Source: Arthrobotrys musiformis (Eukaryota > Ascomycota > Orbiliomycetes > Orbiliales > Orbiliaceae). Taken from it: a DNA stretch of 64,000 bases. Positions within the stretch are counted from its first letter, which is position 1. Each line of letters begins with the position of its first letter. The stretch covers positions 4,806,501-4,870,500 of the forward strand of contig JAVHJL010000002.1 of the NCBI GenBank assembly GCA_036971715.1. The letters run 5' to 3'. The notes below the pieces were generated by a model. That model did no database searches, was not told the DNA's origin, and saw only the letters and a list, made by a program, of their open reading frames with translations. Below, piece by piece: positions 22,752-34,526 of this stretch. The translations under genes were made by a program, and so were the position numbers.

Positions 22752-24297
22752 AAAGAAGAAGGCTTGTGTTTCCCATTTTAGCTTCTCTTTTTTTAAAATC
22801 CTCTTTATCGCATTTGTTAGGGATTACTACCTACTGTTTAATCATGCCTCTTTTTTCCTTTTATTTTTAGCATTTTGCGCTACTATCATGATTACAGCTG
22901 GCCCCATGCCAGCAACACCTTTATACTATTAACTAGTAATACTACTTACATATCAATACCCAAACCCAACGGGATTCCCAAGAGCAGAGTGTTTTTGTTT
23001 CTTCCACCAACGGTTTCCATGTAGATACCATCCTGTCGTTGCAGAAGTCGTCTTTGCATTTTCAAGGTTGTTTGAGAGGTCGTTTGAACCGCAAAAAAAG
23101 GATACGGATATACCCCATCATCACAGTCGTTTAGATAGTATCTTTATTATTTCCCCCATACCAAAAGGGAATTTTGTATTTAGCTAGTGGGACAATTTAA
23201 TTCAGAGAGTTCTTTCTACAATTTTTCGTGTTCGGCCATGTGAACTTGTATGATTGCTGTTCAGAGCTAACTCTTAGCCTTGAGCTCCTTGCTAAAATGA
23301 CACAGCACTAGAGCTACCTTCCGCTTCTGAGCGTTTTTGACGAAGAACTAAGCCCCGGGCGCTTCTTTTAACCAGCTTCACTCGCTCACTCACCTTCCAC
23401 CGCCGAATATCCGTCATTAGGAAATTAATCTTCAACCTTTTCTTTGGTGTTTTAAAATGGTGGCGAGGGAATCAAGCATTTTTTCCGGTTTACAACTCAA
23501 CTCAGTGCTTTCCATTCCACCCGACAGAGCCGTTCAGCCGTGCTGGCGCGGGAAAAGCTTTGTCAAGGGAAGGGAAGAGGTTGCATAAACATCCAATTTC
23601 GGCTATTCTGGGTTAGTAATAAATTCTATATCTCGTTGGTTGCCTTTGTTATCTAACCTAGACATACTAAAATGTCCTAAATCCCGCTCTTGTTAGGTTA
23701 TTTGCAATTCAATAAAAAAAGACGTCGACTTAAGAGCGCTGTCCATTCTTGAGCTCACAAATGGGCTAGGGTAGCTTGCTGTGGCGAAGAAAAAAACACG
23801 TTGATAGACATACGCAAATATGGGGTCAACCGGGGCCCTTGGAAGCAAGACTAGGATTTGTTCTTCCAACCGACGCGACCGGCCAGGCAGGATCGAATGC
23901 ATTTAATGCTGTCCTGGCCTTGAGACTAGGTCATATGCATGTATTGGAAAAACCTTCCACGCAGAATTGTATTCCGAGGGCGCCTATTACCTTGCCTCGA
24001 CCATTCTCCCTGTCTTCTAGTAGGATTGTTCTGCAAGCTAGGATATACAATTGTTGTAATGCTGGTTCGGGTTGGTCCATGGGCCTCGCCGCATGCAGCT
24101 TATCCTAACCCGCCTCCTGCTGATTGGGATTGTTGTCGTGTTTACCACAGGTTGGGGATCGCCTTTGCAGAATACGAGATTCGATGCAAGCCTGGAGAGC
24201 TACACGGGAAGAACATGAGCGTAACATGTTGGCTTGCCGGATATTGGATTTTGTTCGCCGTATTATTTATATGTTGTGCTACATTATCCACATCATT

Positions 24298-24299
<2 letters not shown>

Positions 24300-24330
<31 letters not shown>
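24300..24330 (+). repeat. T31 homopolymer
   Basis: Thirty-one consecutive T residues on the plus strand. It could be the poly(A) remnant of a retroposed transcript inserted in minus orientation, but no flanking duplication or coding remnant is evident. Confidence 0.85.
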
Positions 24331-27300
24331 CGTACGAGGAGATAATTAATTGATTCGGCGGACCTGCACTTTGGAGATGTCCGCTCGGTAAAATATTCTT
24401 CACGGTTGTGATGAAGCTTTACATGGGGGCCTTGGAATACATTCAAGGTTTCGAGGTTACGTACCCTCATTAATTTATTCAACCTGCAGGTAGTCGTTAG
24501 GCAATACAACAAAGAAAAACCCTCGAGGGTTCAATAATGCGCTTAATTTCCTTGTCTACAGTATGTTACGGATTAACGTTGTGTATACGGATAACTCGGC
24601 CTCTTTGAAGGTCTTTTTTTTTACCTAAGGACATCGAGGTATATGTGACATCGACCCGATGTATTTCGAGCCCTTGCGATCGTCACAGCAAAACACGCAA
24701 TCTCGACAGATGACGTTGAACGGTATCCAATCAGATCTGTTACCATATAACTTAAAACTTCCTTTTAGTTCCTCTTCTCTTGTCTCCACTTCTTTAGTTC
24801 TCTTCTTTTAATATGGTGTGAAGAATGCTTCTCAAAATAGAAATGGAGTGGTTAGTGTCCACACTAAAAACGCTCTGGAATGGGTACATTTCCATCTATT
24901 TGATCGATGTCGTAGGAATCTCGAGGGAAATTCCTTGCTATCCTTTCCCAATGGCCATTATCCATCACACCCACTTTTTTCAATCTTGTCGTGAAAATCT
25001 TCAAAAAATGTCTGTGGTTTTGGGGAAGATAAGGTTGCCCGCAGGCTAACCGCTGGACCCCAGTCACGCTAATGTCATTTAAAAGTAGGCGATTGGATGG
25101 ATATTTTGGGTGTGTGTGGGTAGGCGCCGTTGGATTGGCTCTGAGTTGGCCAATCAGAATTCGTGCATTGTGGGCACAAGTGGAGTCCAGATTCCTTGAG
25201 TTGCGACTGTCTTGGGACCAAAGATTGTGTGTTGAATTTCGAATTTGATATATCTCGGTGAGCTAATCGTTGAACTTTGGTATACGTATATCTACCGACG
25301 GCTATTCGGCATTTCCTGGGAAGCCTTCTGTTTGTTCATGCAATTGCATAAAGCGCTTCCAGAATTCCGTTGAAGCACTGCATGAGGGTTAACTTTCCAG
25401 TCCTGGCCTCGAGTAACCAGTTAACCACTCTCTATACAATCAGAGATATATCTGGACAAATTACCCCGACATACTATTTCTATCGTTGTTAACATATTAA
25501 TATATTTTCGACCTAGCCAGCTTTTCCCCTTCGTCTTCATATTTCCCCCTTGCTAAAGGGGATTCCTCTAAGTTCACCGGTTACAATAGCACCACGATTC
25601 TGTCCAGATATACGGATCGGAGTATAATTCGAACCAAGGTTAATCGCACATATTGTTGCTAGGTAAAGTGCACAATTAGCTACTATGATTTGACCCGATA
25701 ACATAAATCTGAGTTTCTGAGAGCTTTACCGCAGGTGTGCAGCTGGTGTTCCGTGACCAATAACTTGTCTGCTTCCGCTGTTTTGTCTTTTCCTCTAGAG
25801 TACCAAATTTGCAGAGGCCTCTAAGACATCTGTATTATATTACGCTCGGAACGAGACTGATTACGCTCTACAATTTCCATTGATGGAGAAAGACTATATC
25901 TTGACAGAGTGGCCCTTAAACATCTTGTATTTCGAATTAAATCGTAATGTATCTCTATGTCTTGTATCTTATCAATTTGTAGTAGACCGTTTTAATTATC
26001 AAAATTCGTACTATAATATCACTGGGGTGCATAATTGATCTTAATATTTCCAGAAAAGTGCAATTACATCGCATATGCATCGATACCGCTGCAAAGCCCA
26101 GGCCGAATGAGAGCCTTCCACACATTACTACATGTAGAGAGCGGTGGCTTCGGTATACCCTACATACATATATGCAATGCATTATGCACTCTTTAGCCTA
26201 TTAGACGAGGGTTTATATTATAAAATGGGCGGCTACTGCAACATTCGAATCGCCGTGGAAGGGTCTTAGAACCAACACCTTTGTCCAATATGACAGGGTT
26301 CCGAGGTCACACCTACGTGCAGCATTCCTTTGGTTTTTTGTTTTTTGGTTGATAAATTGTGGTCGTTAGGCAAGGGGAGGCCGTGACGAGGTACGTGCAT
26401 ACGCATGCAGGTAGGGTTGTGCTATACGTTTACACAATCTACTAGATACAAGGATGGGTTGGCGGCCTGATACGGGTATTCGGAATTGGATGTAGGAGAG
26501 TCTTTGGGTTATCAATGTTCGATGCATTCCTGCGTCACACAGGAACTACGGAAATCTGAGAATAGGTGGTTGTAAGTTTTCCTTTGGCTGCTGGGATTAT
26601 AGGCTTGCTTGGCGCCTAGAAGTATTGATTGTATTTAATTTGGTACCTTACTTGGATCTTTACGAGGAGCGGTCCTCCGGCCGGTTCAACCAAGGCTTTG
26701 TGAAGTGTGGTTTGGATATTTCTTTACAAGTCTTAATCTTTTCATTTGTATCAATTCAGGCATTGTGAAAATACAAGTCCGAATATCGATCACAGATACA
26801 TATATCGATATTTCTATCAGTAGCCTGAGCTTCAATATATAAACAGTGCGGTGGATCGTGAGCAAGCCACGTCTCTGAATATTTCTAAAGTATGCAATTT
26901 ACGCCGGCTACAACGTCGGCGGGTGAAAAATTTTGTGATACCCTTTTTACCGTGCCAACTCTCCCATCAATTCACAGTCATTAGCAAATTCTAGAGTTCT
27001 AAGTGATCAGCTTCCGATTCGACCTACTACCTATCATGCCAGGAAATAGAAGTCTATCAACGTCTATAGATCTACAGGCACATTTTGCCTACGTATTAAT
27101 TAAGATGAATTTAGCTAAATTTAAAGCGGCCTTGAGTAATGGGTATAGCTGTCCGAAGTTGAACCCACTTTGGAATGGTCGGCTGATCCTTTTACCACAG
27201 CTTGATCCGCTTTTGTTAGATGCTCTGGTTAGATTCAGTAGCATACTTTCTGATCAGCGTTGATCTTGCGCATGTTACACTGCAGACCATTTCTCTGCTC

Positions 27301-28343
27301 CCATTTGTAGTAGCATTCCAAATGTAGATGTGTTGCATTATTTCCGGTTAGCGGGTGTTCCCAAAACGAAAATGCCACAAGAAATAACAATCAAACGTGT
27401 TGATGGCTGCGTCGCGGCCGGCGGCGACGTCGACGTTTGGTGTAACGAAGTAGTTCTTGTAGCGAGCCTGCACCCGATTGCCTCAAAGATCCCAAAGGCC
27501 GCCTCAACATCTCTAGTTGAGAAGTGCTTGAAATGATAATTTACCGCCCGTGTCTTTTCAGTGTCGTTTCTTGTCTCGTCATCAGAGCCAAAGGCCGATC
27601 CCCGGAGCTAAATAGTTATATAAGACGTATATTCAGCGATATCGGCTGCCATAGATAAACTGTACGCATTTTTGCCAGATCGGCCTTGTTTCCAGGACGA
27701 TAGTTCCGATCACGCCGCGGGAACTATTGGTTTGTAGATATTGTAGCGAAATATCGGCAGTGCGACAGCGTGGGGTTTTATAGGATTTTGGAATTCCGAG
27801 ACGGTATACTGGTAAGCGGCAATAGCTAGGGAGAATACAGGAATTTGTTACAGGCGAGACGATCCCGAGACCGGAATGTATCGTAGCGGCTGGCTAGGTA
27901 TTATGCGGAACAAATACAAAAATGCCAGATCATGCGCATATGCGGAACGGGCCGCATCGTGGAATGGTGCGACGCAACAAATCGGTTGTGTTCCTGCTTA
28001 CGCCATCGGCTGGAAGGTCCCTAGGCTAATCGCCTGTACAGGTTATATTGACTACATCTTCAATTGATCGACGAGGTTGCCCCCCACGAAAATGTACGTC
28101 CGGAACGTGGCATTTTATATTCCTCTCTTGATAAACTTGTGAGTAACTTCATTGATTTGGATACCTATGATCGTGGCACGTGGGGGATTCTTTATCTGAG
28201 AATGCCCTATTAGTGTACATATCTCTATTGATGATGCCATAGTAGAAGAGTCATGCCGATCCAGTACTTGTGGAGGTAGTTATAGAAGGTAAAACCCGGC
28301 CTGTAAAAATTATTTTCCCCTAGGCCCTAAGATCGTCATTCCC

Positions 28344-28350
28344 TATAAAG
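28344..28350 (+). promoter_or_regulatory. TATA box of the F-box-like gene
   Basis: TATAAAG is followed by roughly 300 bases of CT/CA-rich leader before the ATG at 28738. The assignment rests on position and composition only. Confidence 0.45.
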
Positions 28351-28737
28351 CCCCATCCAGTTGTCGGAGCCGACTTTTTCTTCTTTCTATCATTTCCATC
28401 TCACTTCTAAAGCACAAAATTTTCCTTGTTACACGACTTTCTCACCACATACGCACTAAAACTCGACAAATTTCAACGACTCTGCTATACAGACACTTCT
28501 CCTGGCCCTCTCATCTCCTAACATTCCACCACGATCAAATAGTTTGAGAATCCTATCGGATACTCGCATCGATTGAAAAACTCTTGAGCACTTGTCTGAA
28601 AAATAGACTTCTATGCACGACGTGTATCACTTCCGCACGAAGATTCTCCCAAACCCGCCTTGATAAGTGGGGAAAGAATCTTGAACTTCAGGCTACGACA
28701 TCCTTCAGTATCAGAAATCTATACCCTAATTTTCAAG

Positions 28738-30399
28738 ATGGGTAAAGACACTGGGCATTCTTCTTCGCAGGGGGTAGCTCCCAGAGCTAAGTCAGAGGAG
28801 ATTGAGCAAAGCAACTATGCATTTCCTTGTGACTCAGGCGCTCTAGTTTCTTCGAGTGATCCCCACGTCGATCAGATCATTCATCAAGAGCAAATAAAAC
28901 AAGATGTACTGCCAGAACCCTCCTTTTCACCGAAACGGATGATCGATCTCCTACCCGTCGAGCTAGCCGCGGAGGATACCCTCTCACCAGAGCAAAAGGA
29001 AAAACAGCGCCTTGTCTTCCTTCATAACGCTATACAATTGCGAAGACGCCACTACGCTCGCGTGGGTGCGGAGAAAATCGCGACATATATCCGGCAATGC
29101 TACGCTTGGGGCTATCCCATCGACTGGTCGGCCTGGCTTAAGGCCATTCCTCCCCCACGGGTGGAATTCCCTAAGAGAGACCCCAAAACGTACCAGCGGC
29201 CTCAAAATATCGTATCAGCGCTAGGTCTTCCAATTGAAGATGCCGGATCTACAAGATCACTCTTCCCAGATCTAAATGAAGAATTAAAGATGAAGATCGT
29301 GAATCTGTTGGATTATCCGGCCATACAATCCCTCCGACAGACCGCCAAAACATTCGACAATGTTTACGATGATAAATGGGAAGAAATCTGCGACAATATC
29401 TACAAGGAAATGAGGCATAAAATCACTCATATTCCTGAGTTCTTTACGCCCGCTGGTTCACCTGAAGAGGACTCAGAGGTTAAGTTAAGGCAGTACCACT
29501 ACTGTATCGATTGGGTGGTCGCGTCAATTTTGCCCGACTACCATGACGCCAAAGCAATATCGGATGCCGCTCTAGTACAGGCATCTAACGATATTGTCTT
29601 TCAGAGTGCTTTCACTTCCCCGTCAATGAACAAGAAGGGGCAAACCGGCAAAGGCATTCCGATACCGAGACGGAATGCAAGACGCAAGGCCGTGATCGTG
29701 GGCAATCAAGGCGCGGCAAAATACGCCACATCCTTTGGGGATAAAGCAAACGCCCAAAAATACGGCTGGGATTTCGGGATCGGAAAAGACGGTTCGACGC
29801 TTGGACGAACATCATCCGAAGGATCTGAGAGTGGCCGGCTAGCGACAGCTGCCGGTATATCCCAACCCGCTAGACCGAATATCACAGAGGGTGAGACGTT
29901 CCCTTTCTCCGGTCTTTTGAAGTACGTCTTCGAAAAGTTTCTGGGGTCATCGAGAAGGAGTAAGGATAACCTTCCAAGATACCACCGAAACTTGAATACG
30001 ATAGAAAGAGCGGTGTTAGGGGACTCGATCTGTGAGAGGAGGGCATTCCATTGGGCTATGAACTTGGTCTCTTGGCATTTAATGAAAGATCGGACAGTTT
30101 ATTATGCCATCAGAAACGAATTCCTGGAGCAGATAAAACGGGAAAACGAGGAGGATGAAGTCTTTGAAGTTGAAGACGAGGATGAGTTGACTATTAGCGA
30201 CCGGGAATACGTGGAACGCTTGAAATGGTTAAAGCCAGTCCAGCTCTGGGAACTGGTAAGACTGGTAAAACTTGACGCGGTGGATATAATAGACTTAATG
30301 AAAGTAAAGGGCTTTCTAGAGGTCGACGAGGAGTGTGATGAGGTGGAGCTAATGGAGGACTTTATTCTGGCGAGAGTTAAACAGGTTCTTGGAGGTTAA
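28738..30399 (+). CDS. F-box-like domain protein
   Basis: A single exon of 553 aa from the ATG in context caagATGGGT; the frame is open 78 bases further upstream but without an ATG. Residues about 175-212 (LFPDLNEELKMKIVNLLDYPAIQSLRQTAKTF) resemble an F-box: Leu-Pro-like start, E-L spacing, and the LR-x-T-x-K-x-F ending. Before it lies a helical Arg-rich block (about 85-140), and after it a disordered Gly/Ser/Lys segment (about 300-390). The C-terminus (about 475-553) has an acidic EDEVFEVEDEDE stretch followed by predicted helices (LKPVQLWELVRLVKLDAVDII). An SCF adaptor role is plausible but not proven; no substrate-recognition repeat is visible. Confidence 0.7.
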   Translation: MGKDTGHSSSQGVAPRAKSEEIEQSNYAFPCDSGALVSSSDPHVDQIIHQEQIKQDVLPEPSFSPKRMIDLLPVELAAEDTLSPEQKEKQRLVFLHNAIQLRRRHYARVGAEKIATYIRQCYAWGYPIDWSAWLKAIPPPRVEFPKRDPKTYQRPQNIVSALGLPIEDAGSTRSLFPDLNEELKMKIVNLLDYPAIQSLRQTAKTFDNVYDDKWEEICDNIYKEMRHKITHIPEFFTPAGSPEEDSEVKLRQYHYCIDWVVASILPDYHDAKAISDAALVQASNDIVFQSAFTSPSMNKKGQTGKGIPIPRRNARRKAVIVGNQGAAKYATSFGDKANAQKYGWDFGIGKDGSTLGRTSSEGSESGRLATAAGISQPARPNITEGETFPFSGLLKYVFEKFLGSSRRSKDNLPRYHRNLNTIERAVLGDSICERRAFHWAMNLVSWHLMKDRTVYYAIRNEFLEQIKRENEEDEVFEVEDEDELTISDREYVERLKWLKPVQLWELVRLVKLDAVDIIDLMKVKGFLEVDEECDEVELMEDFILARVKQVLGG

Positions 30400-31277
30400 G
30401 GCTTAAGTGGGTGCCTGCGTTTGAAGAAGAATAGTCAAACTTTGAATCCCCTAGAATAATTTATTGGAATGATCAATCAATTTCCAAATTTAGTTCCGTA
30501 TGATCAAATAGGTGAAAATTTGTAGCCTTGAGATATTTAGTAAATGGTGTCTCACGAGAGTCACTAGGATTTGTACTTTTTTTGTAGGCTCTAAGCAAGA
30601 ACCCGTAATATACTTTTTAGACATACTCGGTTCTTGGGGTTCCATTTGCTGCCGAAGTCGAATGAATAGAACTTATATATCTGATTTCACTTGCAATTCC
30701 GACTGGCTCCAATTTTGCAACCGAAAGCTGCTTTGTATATGTATTGACCTGGCTGTTGCCAAACTCAGGCCTGACACCATCCAAAAAATGTTGGATTTAA
30801 ATTTAATACTTCTGCATGCGCACATTCGCTGTGGCGGCAGTCGTCTCGCGGCATATAGAGCGGCCATGACTTTTTTTAAGGAGACCAAAAACCACAGTTA
30901 ATTGATAATTGGTAGGATACATTTTGCAGGTGAGTGGCCGCCAAAATGACATGTCCAACATATCTGTCCACTACCTTAGTTGGGGCTACCCGGTACAATG
31001 TAAACTGGTACCGGTACTAGATAACATAAAATATATTATAGTAGAGGCTGGCCTGGTATCTAGACCGCATAAAGAGTGACCGTTAATTATAAAAGAGTTT
31101 TGCAACTTGTGCGTCGGAAAAATAATGATACCTGACGACTAAATGATGTGTGTCGTAGCTAATTACAGCAATCAATTCTGAGAAGGTGTACAATTTTTTT
31201 CTGTCTTTTGTTTGTTTGTTTTGTTTTATTTTTCGACATTAGACGATCGTTGGCGAGATTTGACCAATTGATTCTGC
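30400..31277. other. Intergenic region between convergent genes
   Basis: About 880 bp between the F-box-like gene (+) and the NRPS-like gene (-). It is AT-rich; a T-rich TTTGTTTGTTTGTTTTG stretch lies near 31205-31230, close to the 3' end of the NRPS-like gene. No gene is seen. Confidence 0.55.
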
Positions 31278-34200
31278 TCAACACTGGGGTTGTGCGTGTG
31301 CACCGACCTCATCAAAATGTAGCCTCGGAGCCTTTTCGTGTTTGAGACGGTTCATCAACGGTAAATTATTGGTTTGATGGAACCATCCCTTCAAGAAGGC
31401 CATAAGAAGGTTCTTGGTCAAGGGTGAGCAACCCTCGGGGTTTTTCGAATTTTTCAGGGCGCGGCGGGTGTTATCGGTGCCATATATTGCCATGTTTTCA
31501 TACACTTCCCACCTTGTTTTCCCTTTGTACACTTTTTCTGTGAAGAGAGGCATCAGGGGCAGCAGGCGCTCATCGGCCATCTCAGAAAGCTGCAGCTGGC
31601 TAATCCAACTAGAGAGCGGAAGGCCTTTCAGATCGAAATTTCCACATTCCCTAAGAATTCTGAACGTGTCGTTCCATTCAACTGACTCAAAGGAATTAAG
31701 AGGGACTATAGCGTACGCCTTTCCGAGGTTTGCATTAGAGTATGAGATTTGTAAGATATCCCTGATGCAATGGTCGACTGGAATAAATTCCTTGCGTTGT
31801 TTTGGTAGTAACGGGTACGTCCCCATCTTGATACAACTGATTATAAGTCGCCCCATAAAGTCCGTTGGATTCCCATAGCCAGTTTTAGTGTGGCCTAGAA
31901 CGACTCCAGGGCGGTATATCGCGATTGGGATACCCTTCTTTATGGATTTCCAGAGTAGTTGCTCAGCTACCCATTGGCTTTGGGCATACCCAAGATCGTA
32001 CATCAATCCGTCGAGATAGGGTTCAAGTGGTTCGTCTTCAGAAAGGGTGAAAGGTACCGACTCTCTAAAGATACCCGTTGGGCCGTGCACTACATAGCTG
32101 GAAGAATAGTGGATTGTTTTAGGCCGTCCGGTAACCCCTAGGCGGATAATGTTCAGAGTACCGATCGTATTTGCGGCACGATGGGCGCTATACGGCTGCA
32201 CGTAATTAACCGCCGCCCCGAAATGAAAAATCGCGGAACAAGAGCTAGCCAGGCCTTGGAAAACTGAACTACTAAGCCCTAGGTTCTCTTGCCCAAGGTC
32301 CCCAGGTATAACAGTAAGTTTTGATGTTAGGAGAGATTCATCTCTTTTGGTAATTTGAACTCCGTATTGAGGAAATGCTGCCATCATTCGAGATAAGGCA
32401 TGCGCGGAATCCCTTGCGCGGATTAAACACTGAATTTTCTTCACCTCAGGCATTCGAAGCAGAGAATGTACAAGATATGCCCCGAGGTATCCAGTCGCCC
32501 CAGTAACGAAAACGTTTCCTTCGCCGGGGGACCTCCAGTCTGGAATAGGCCCGTCCAATGGCCTTAAACTCTCAGAAAGCAGAGCATCACTTTGCATAGC
32601 GGCTTTAGTATCGGTGTCTTCTTCGGCTGCGGCGCCGCGGTCAAGGTACTCTGCCATAGAAGACAGTGTCGGATTGCGATACAATGCATTTGTTGTAACA
32701 GCGACCCCAAACTCCTTTCGAATTTTCAGAATCAAGGTTGCGCTTTGGAGCGAAGTCCCACCCAATGAGAAGTAGTTATCGGCGGGCTTGATAAACGAAG
32801 GGGGGTGTGCAAGGGTCCTCTGCCAAATAGCCTCAAGCTTCTGCATAGTTGAAGGCCCAATCTCGGGGCCACCTGGTTTTGCGGCGGCGGCTTGTTCAAT
32901 TGATGAAAAGTACATATCCGCGAGCTTTTTACGGTCGACTTTGGCACTAGTATTTAATGGGAGCCTGTCTAGGACCTTTAAACGCGGGATCGAATACCAA
33001 GGGAGTACTTCCTTCAATTTTGCGGAAACAGCCTCGAGGTTTCCGCCCTCTTCTTCTGGCTTGAGAACAATGTACGCCAAAAGAAAAGCAGATGCTCCAG
33101 GATCTGATTCGGGTGGTCTGGTTTTCAGCACTGCAGCGGTGGAAACGGCACAGTTGTTGGTAATAGCAGCCTCAATTCCCTCGAGTTCAACTCTGAACCC
33201 ATGGACTTTAACTTGATTGTCTTTCCTTCCGATATACTCCAATATACCTGCTTCATTGTAACGAACGAGATCGCCGGTACGATAAATGCGTACGGGCTCG
33301 TTGTAGTTATGTTTTTTAAGTCCTTTCGCTGTGACAAAGATTTTCTCAGTCAGGTCTGGTCTGTTGAGATAGCCAACCGCAAGGCATGCACCACCCAAGC
33401 ATAGTTCCCCTACGGAGCCACTAGGCACGGAACTTAAGATAGTGCTTCCCTTTGTAAGGCCTGGGCGCGAAGCTACGCTACTGTCGGGATTGAGGACGTA
33501 GACATCCGTCCCAACTATTGGTCTCCCGATGCATATATTACCAGAAGCTGCCTCTTCGAGACTTACTTCATGATAAGTAGACCAAACCGAGCACTCGGTA
33601 GGACCGTATACGTTAATGAGCTTTCTGGGAGGACCATGTTCCAAGACCAGCTTCATCGCCATTGCATTAGCAGCTTCGCCACCAGTAGCTAGAATATCCA
33701 CGGATGAGAATGCTTCAGGGCATGCGAAAGCCACGATATTAAATATACCAGTAGTGATGGTCATCCAGCTAACTTGAGACTTTTTGAGGGCCTTGGCAAA
33801 TGTGAAGGGGCTACTTAGTACCGTTTTATTGAAATTGACAATTGTAGCCCCATTAGTGAGAGTAGTCCAAATATCGATAGTCGAGATATCAAAAGTAGGA
33901 TTGGTAACATGGCCCACCCGATCGCTAGGTCTGATTTTACTCCATTCCCTCATGCGGTAAAGGCCCCGTGCTAGTACCTGAACGCCCTTTGGCTTTCCTG
34001 TTGTGCCAGATGTGTAAAAGATGTGAGAACGGGTGCCAGCGTAGGTAGTTTTAGGGATACAGGTCTCGTCGGAGGTAGTTGGGGAATCCAGAGGCTGGTG
34101 TGCGACAGTAATTTCGTGTAGGTTTCCCAAATCTCGACCTTTGTTCTCTGCATCAACAAGCAAACACACTGGCTGAGCATCCTGTAGACGAATCCGGATT

Positions 34201-34526
34201 TGGTCATCGGAAATCGACGGGTCTAAAGGTACACAAGTTCCGCCTACAAATACTGTCGCTAGTTGTGCAATGATGTGGTTGAGCCCCTTAGCAGCCAATA
34301 TAGCAATGGGTGTTTCAAGGGAGATATCAATTGGTGGTTTTCGAATCTCGCGAGCAAGCTTCTTGACTTTCCCGAGGAGTTCGAGATATGTGACTTTCGT
34401 GTCTTCTGTAGCATCAACGAATGCTAGGTGAGATGGGGAATTTTCGACTTGGTGCAAGAATAAAGCGATCATCCCGCAGCTGGGTAGGATAGGGCTTGGG
34501 TCATCGGGCCTTTGCATCGATGACAT
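31278..34526 (-). CDS. NRPS-like A-T-R reductase
   Basis: An intronless 1082-aa enzyme with adenylation, thiolation and reductase domains. The adenylation domain carries A3 (YTSGTTGKPKG, 171-181), A4 with Asp213 (FDIS), A5 (VYGPTE, 306-311), A7 (YRTGDL, 415-420), A8 (GRKDNQVKVHGFRVELEGIE, about 433-452) and A10 Lys529. The carrier domain has NYFSLGGTSLQS with Ser592 as the phosphopantetheine site. The reductase domain begins NVFVTGATGYLG (671-682). It should activate a carboxylic acid, load it on Ser592 and release it as an aldehyde or alcohol using NADPH. Asp213 suggests an amino acid substrate. The usual Y-x-x-x-K motif of the reductase reads Y847-A-Q-S-Q851, so release chemistry may differ. 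It stands alone on its strand; the EthD and BBE genes are 4-10 kb away. Confidence 0.9.
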   Translation of the reverse strand: MSSMQRPDDPSPILPSCGMIALFLHQVENSPSHLAFVDATEDTKVTYLELLGKVKKLAREIRKPPIDISLETPIAILAAKGLNHIIAQLATVFVGGTCVPLDPSISDDQIRIRLQDAQPVCLLVDAENKGRDLGNLHEITVAHQPLDSPTTSDETCIPKTTYAGTRSHIFYTSGTTGKPKGVQVLARGLYRMREWSKIRPSDRVGHVTNPTFDISTIDIWTTLTNGATIVNFNKTVLSSPFTFAKALKKSQVSWMTITTGIFNIVAFACPEAFSSVDILATGGEAANAMAMKLVLEHGPPRKLINVYGPTECSVWSTYHEVSLEEAASGNICIGRPIVGTDVYVLNPDSSVASRPGLTKGSTILSSVPSGSVGELCLGGACLAVGYLNRPDLTEKIFVTAKGLKKHNYNEPVRIYRTGDLVRYNEAGILEYIGRKDNQVKVHGFRVELEGIEAAITNNCAVSTAAVLKTRPPESDPGASAFLLAYIVLKPEEEGGNLEAVSAKLKEVLPWYSIPRLKVLDRLPLNTSAKVDRKKLADMYFSSIEQAAAAKPGGPEIGPSTMQKLEAIWQRTLAHPPSFIKPADNYFSLGGTSLQSATLILKIRKEFGVAVTTNALYRNPTLSSMAEYLDRGAAAEEDTDTKAAMQSDALLSESLRPLDGPIPDWRSPGEGNVFVTGATGYLGAYLVHSLLRMPEVKKIQCLIRARDSAHALSRMMAAFPQYGVQITKRDESLLTSKLTVIPGDLGQENLGLSSSVFQGLASSCSAIFHFGAAVNYVQPYSAHRAANTIGTLNIIRLGVTGRPKTIHYSSSYVVHGPTGIFRESVPFTLSEDEPLEPYLDGLMYDLGYAQSQWVAEQLLWKSIKKGIPIAIYRPGVVLGHTKTGYGNPTDFMGRLIISCIKMGTYPLLPKQRKEFIPVDHCIRDILQISYSNANLGKAYAIVPLNSFESVEWNDTFRILRECGNFDLKGLPLSSWISQLQLSEMADERLLPLMPLFTEKVYKGKTRWEVYENMAIYGTDNTRRALKNSKNPEGCSPLTKNLLMAFLKGWFHQTNNLPLMNRLKHEKAPRLHFDEVGAHAQPQC

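Larger units (their letters stand above)
22752..28737. other. Six-kilobase region without a supported gene
   Basis: Both strands show only short frames. Small ATG frames at 24825-25049, 27036-27263, 27372-27536 and 27876-28067 have no domain, signal peptide or homologous feel. A 31-base T run sits at 24300-24330. The last 350 bases are the promoter and CT/CA-rich leader of the next gene. Confidence 0.5.

Noticed and set aside
24825..25049. A 74-codon frame after a CT-rich stretch
   Set aside because: The promoter-like setting is tempting, but the peptide has no domain, no signal peptide and no clean termination or intron context.
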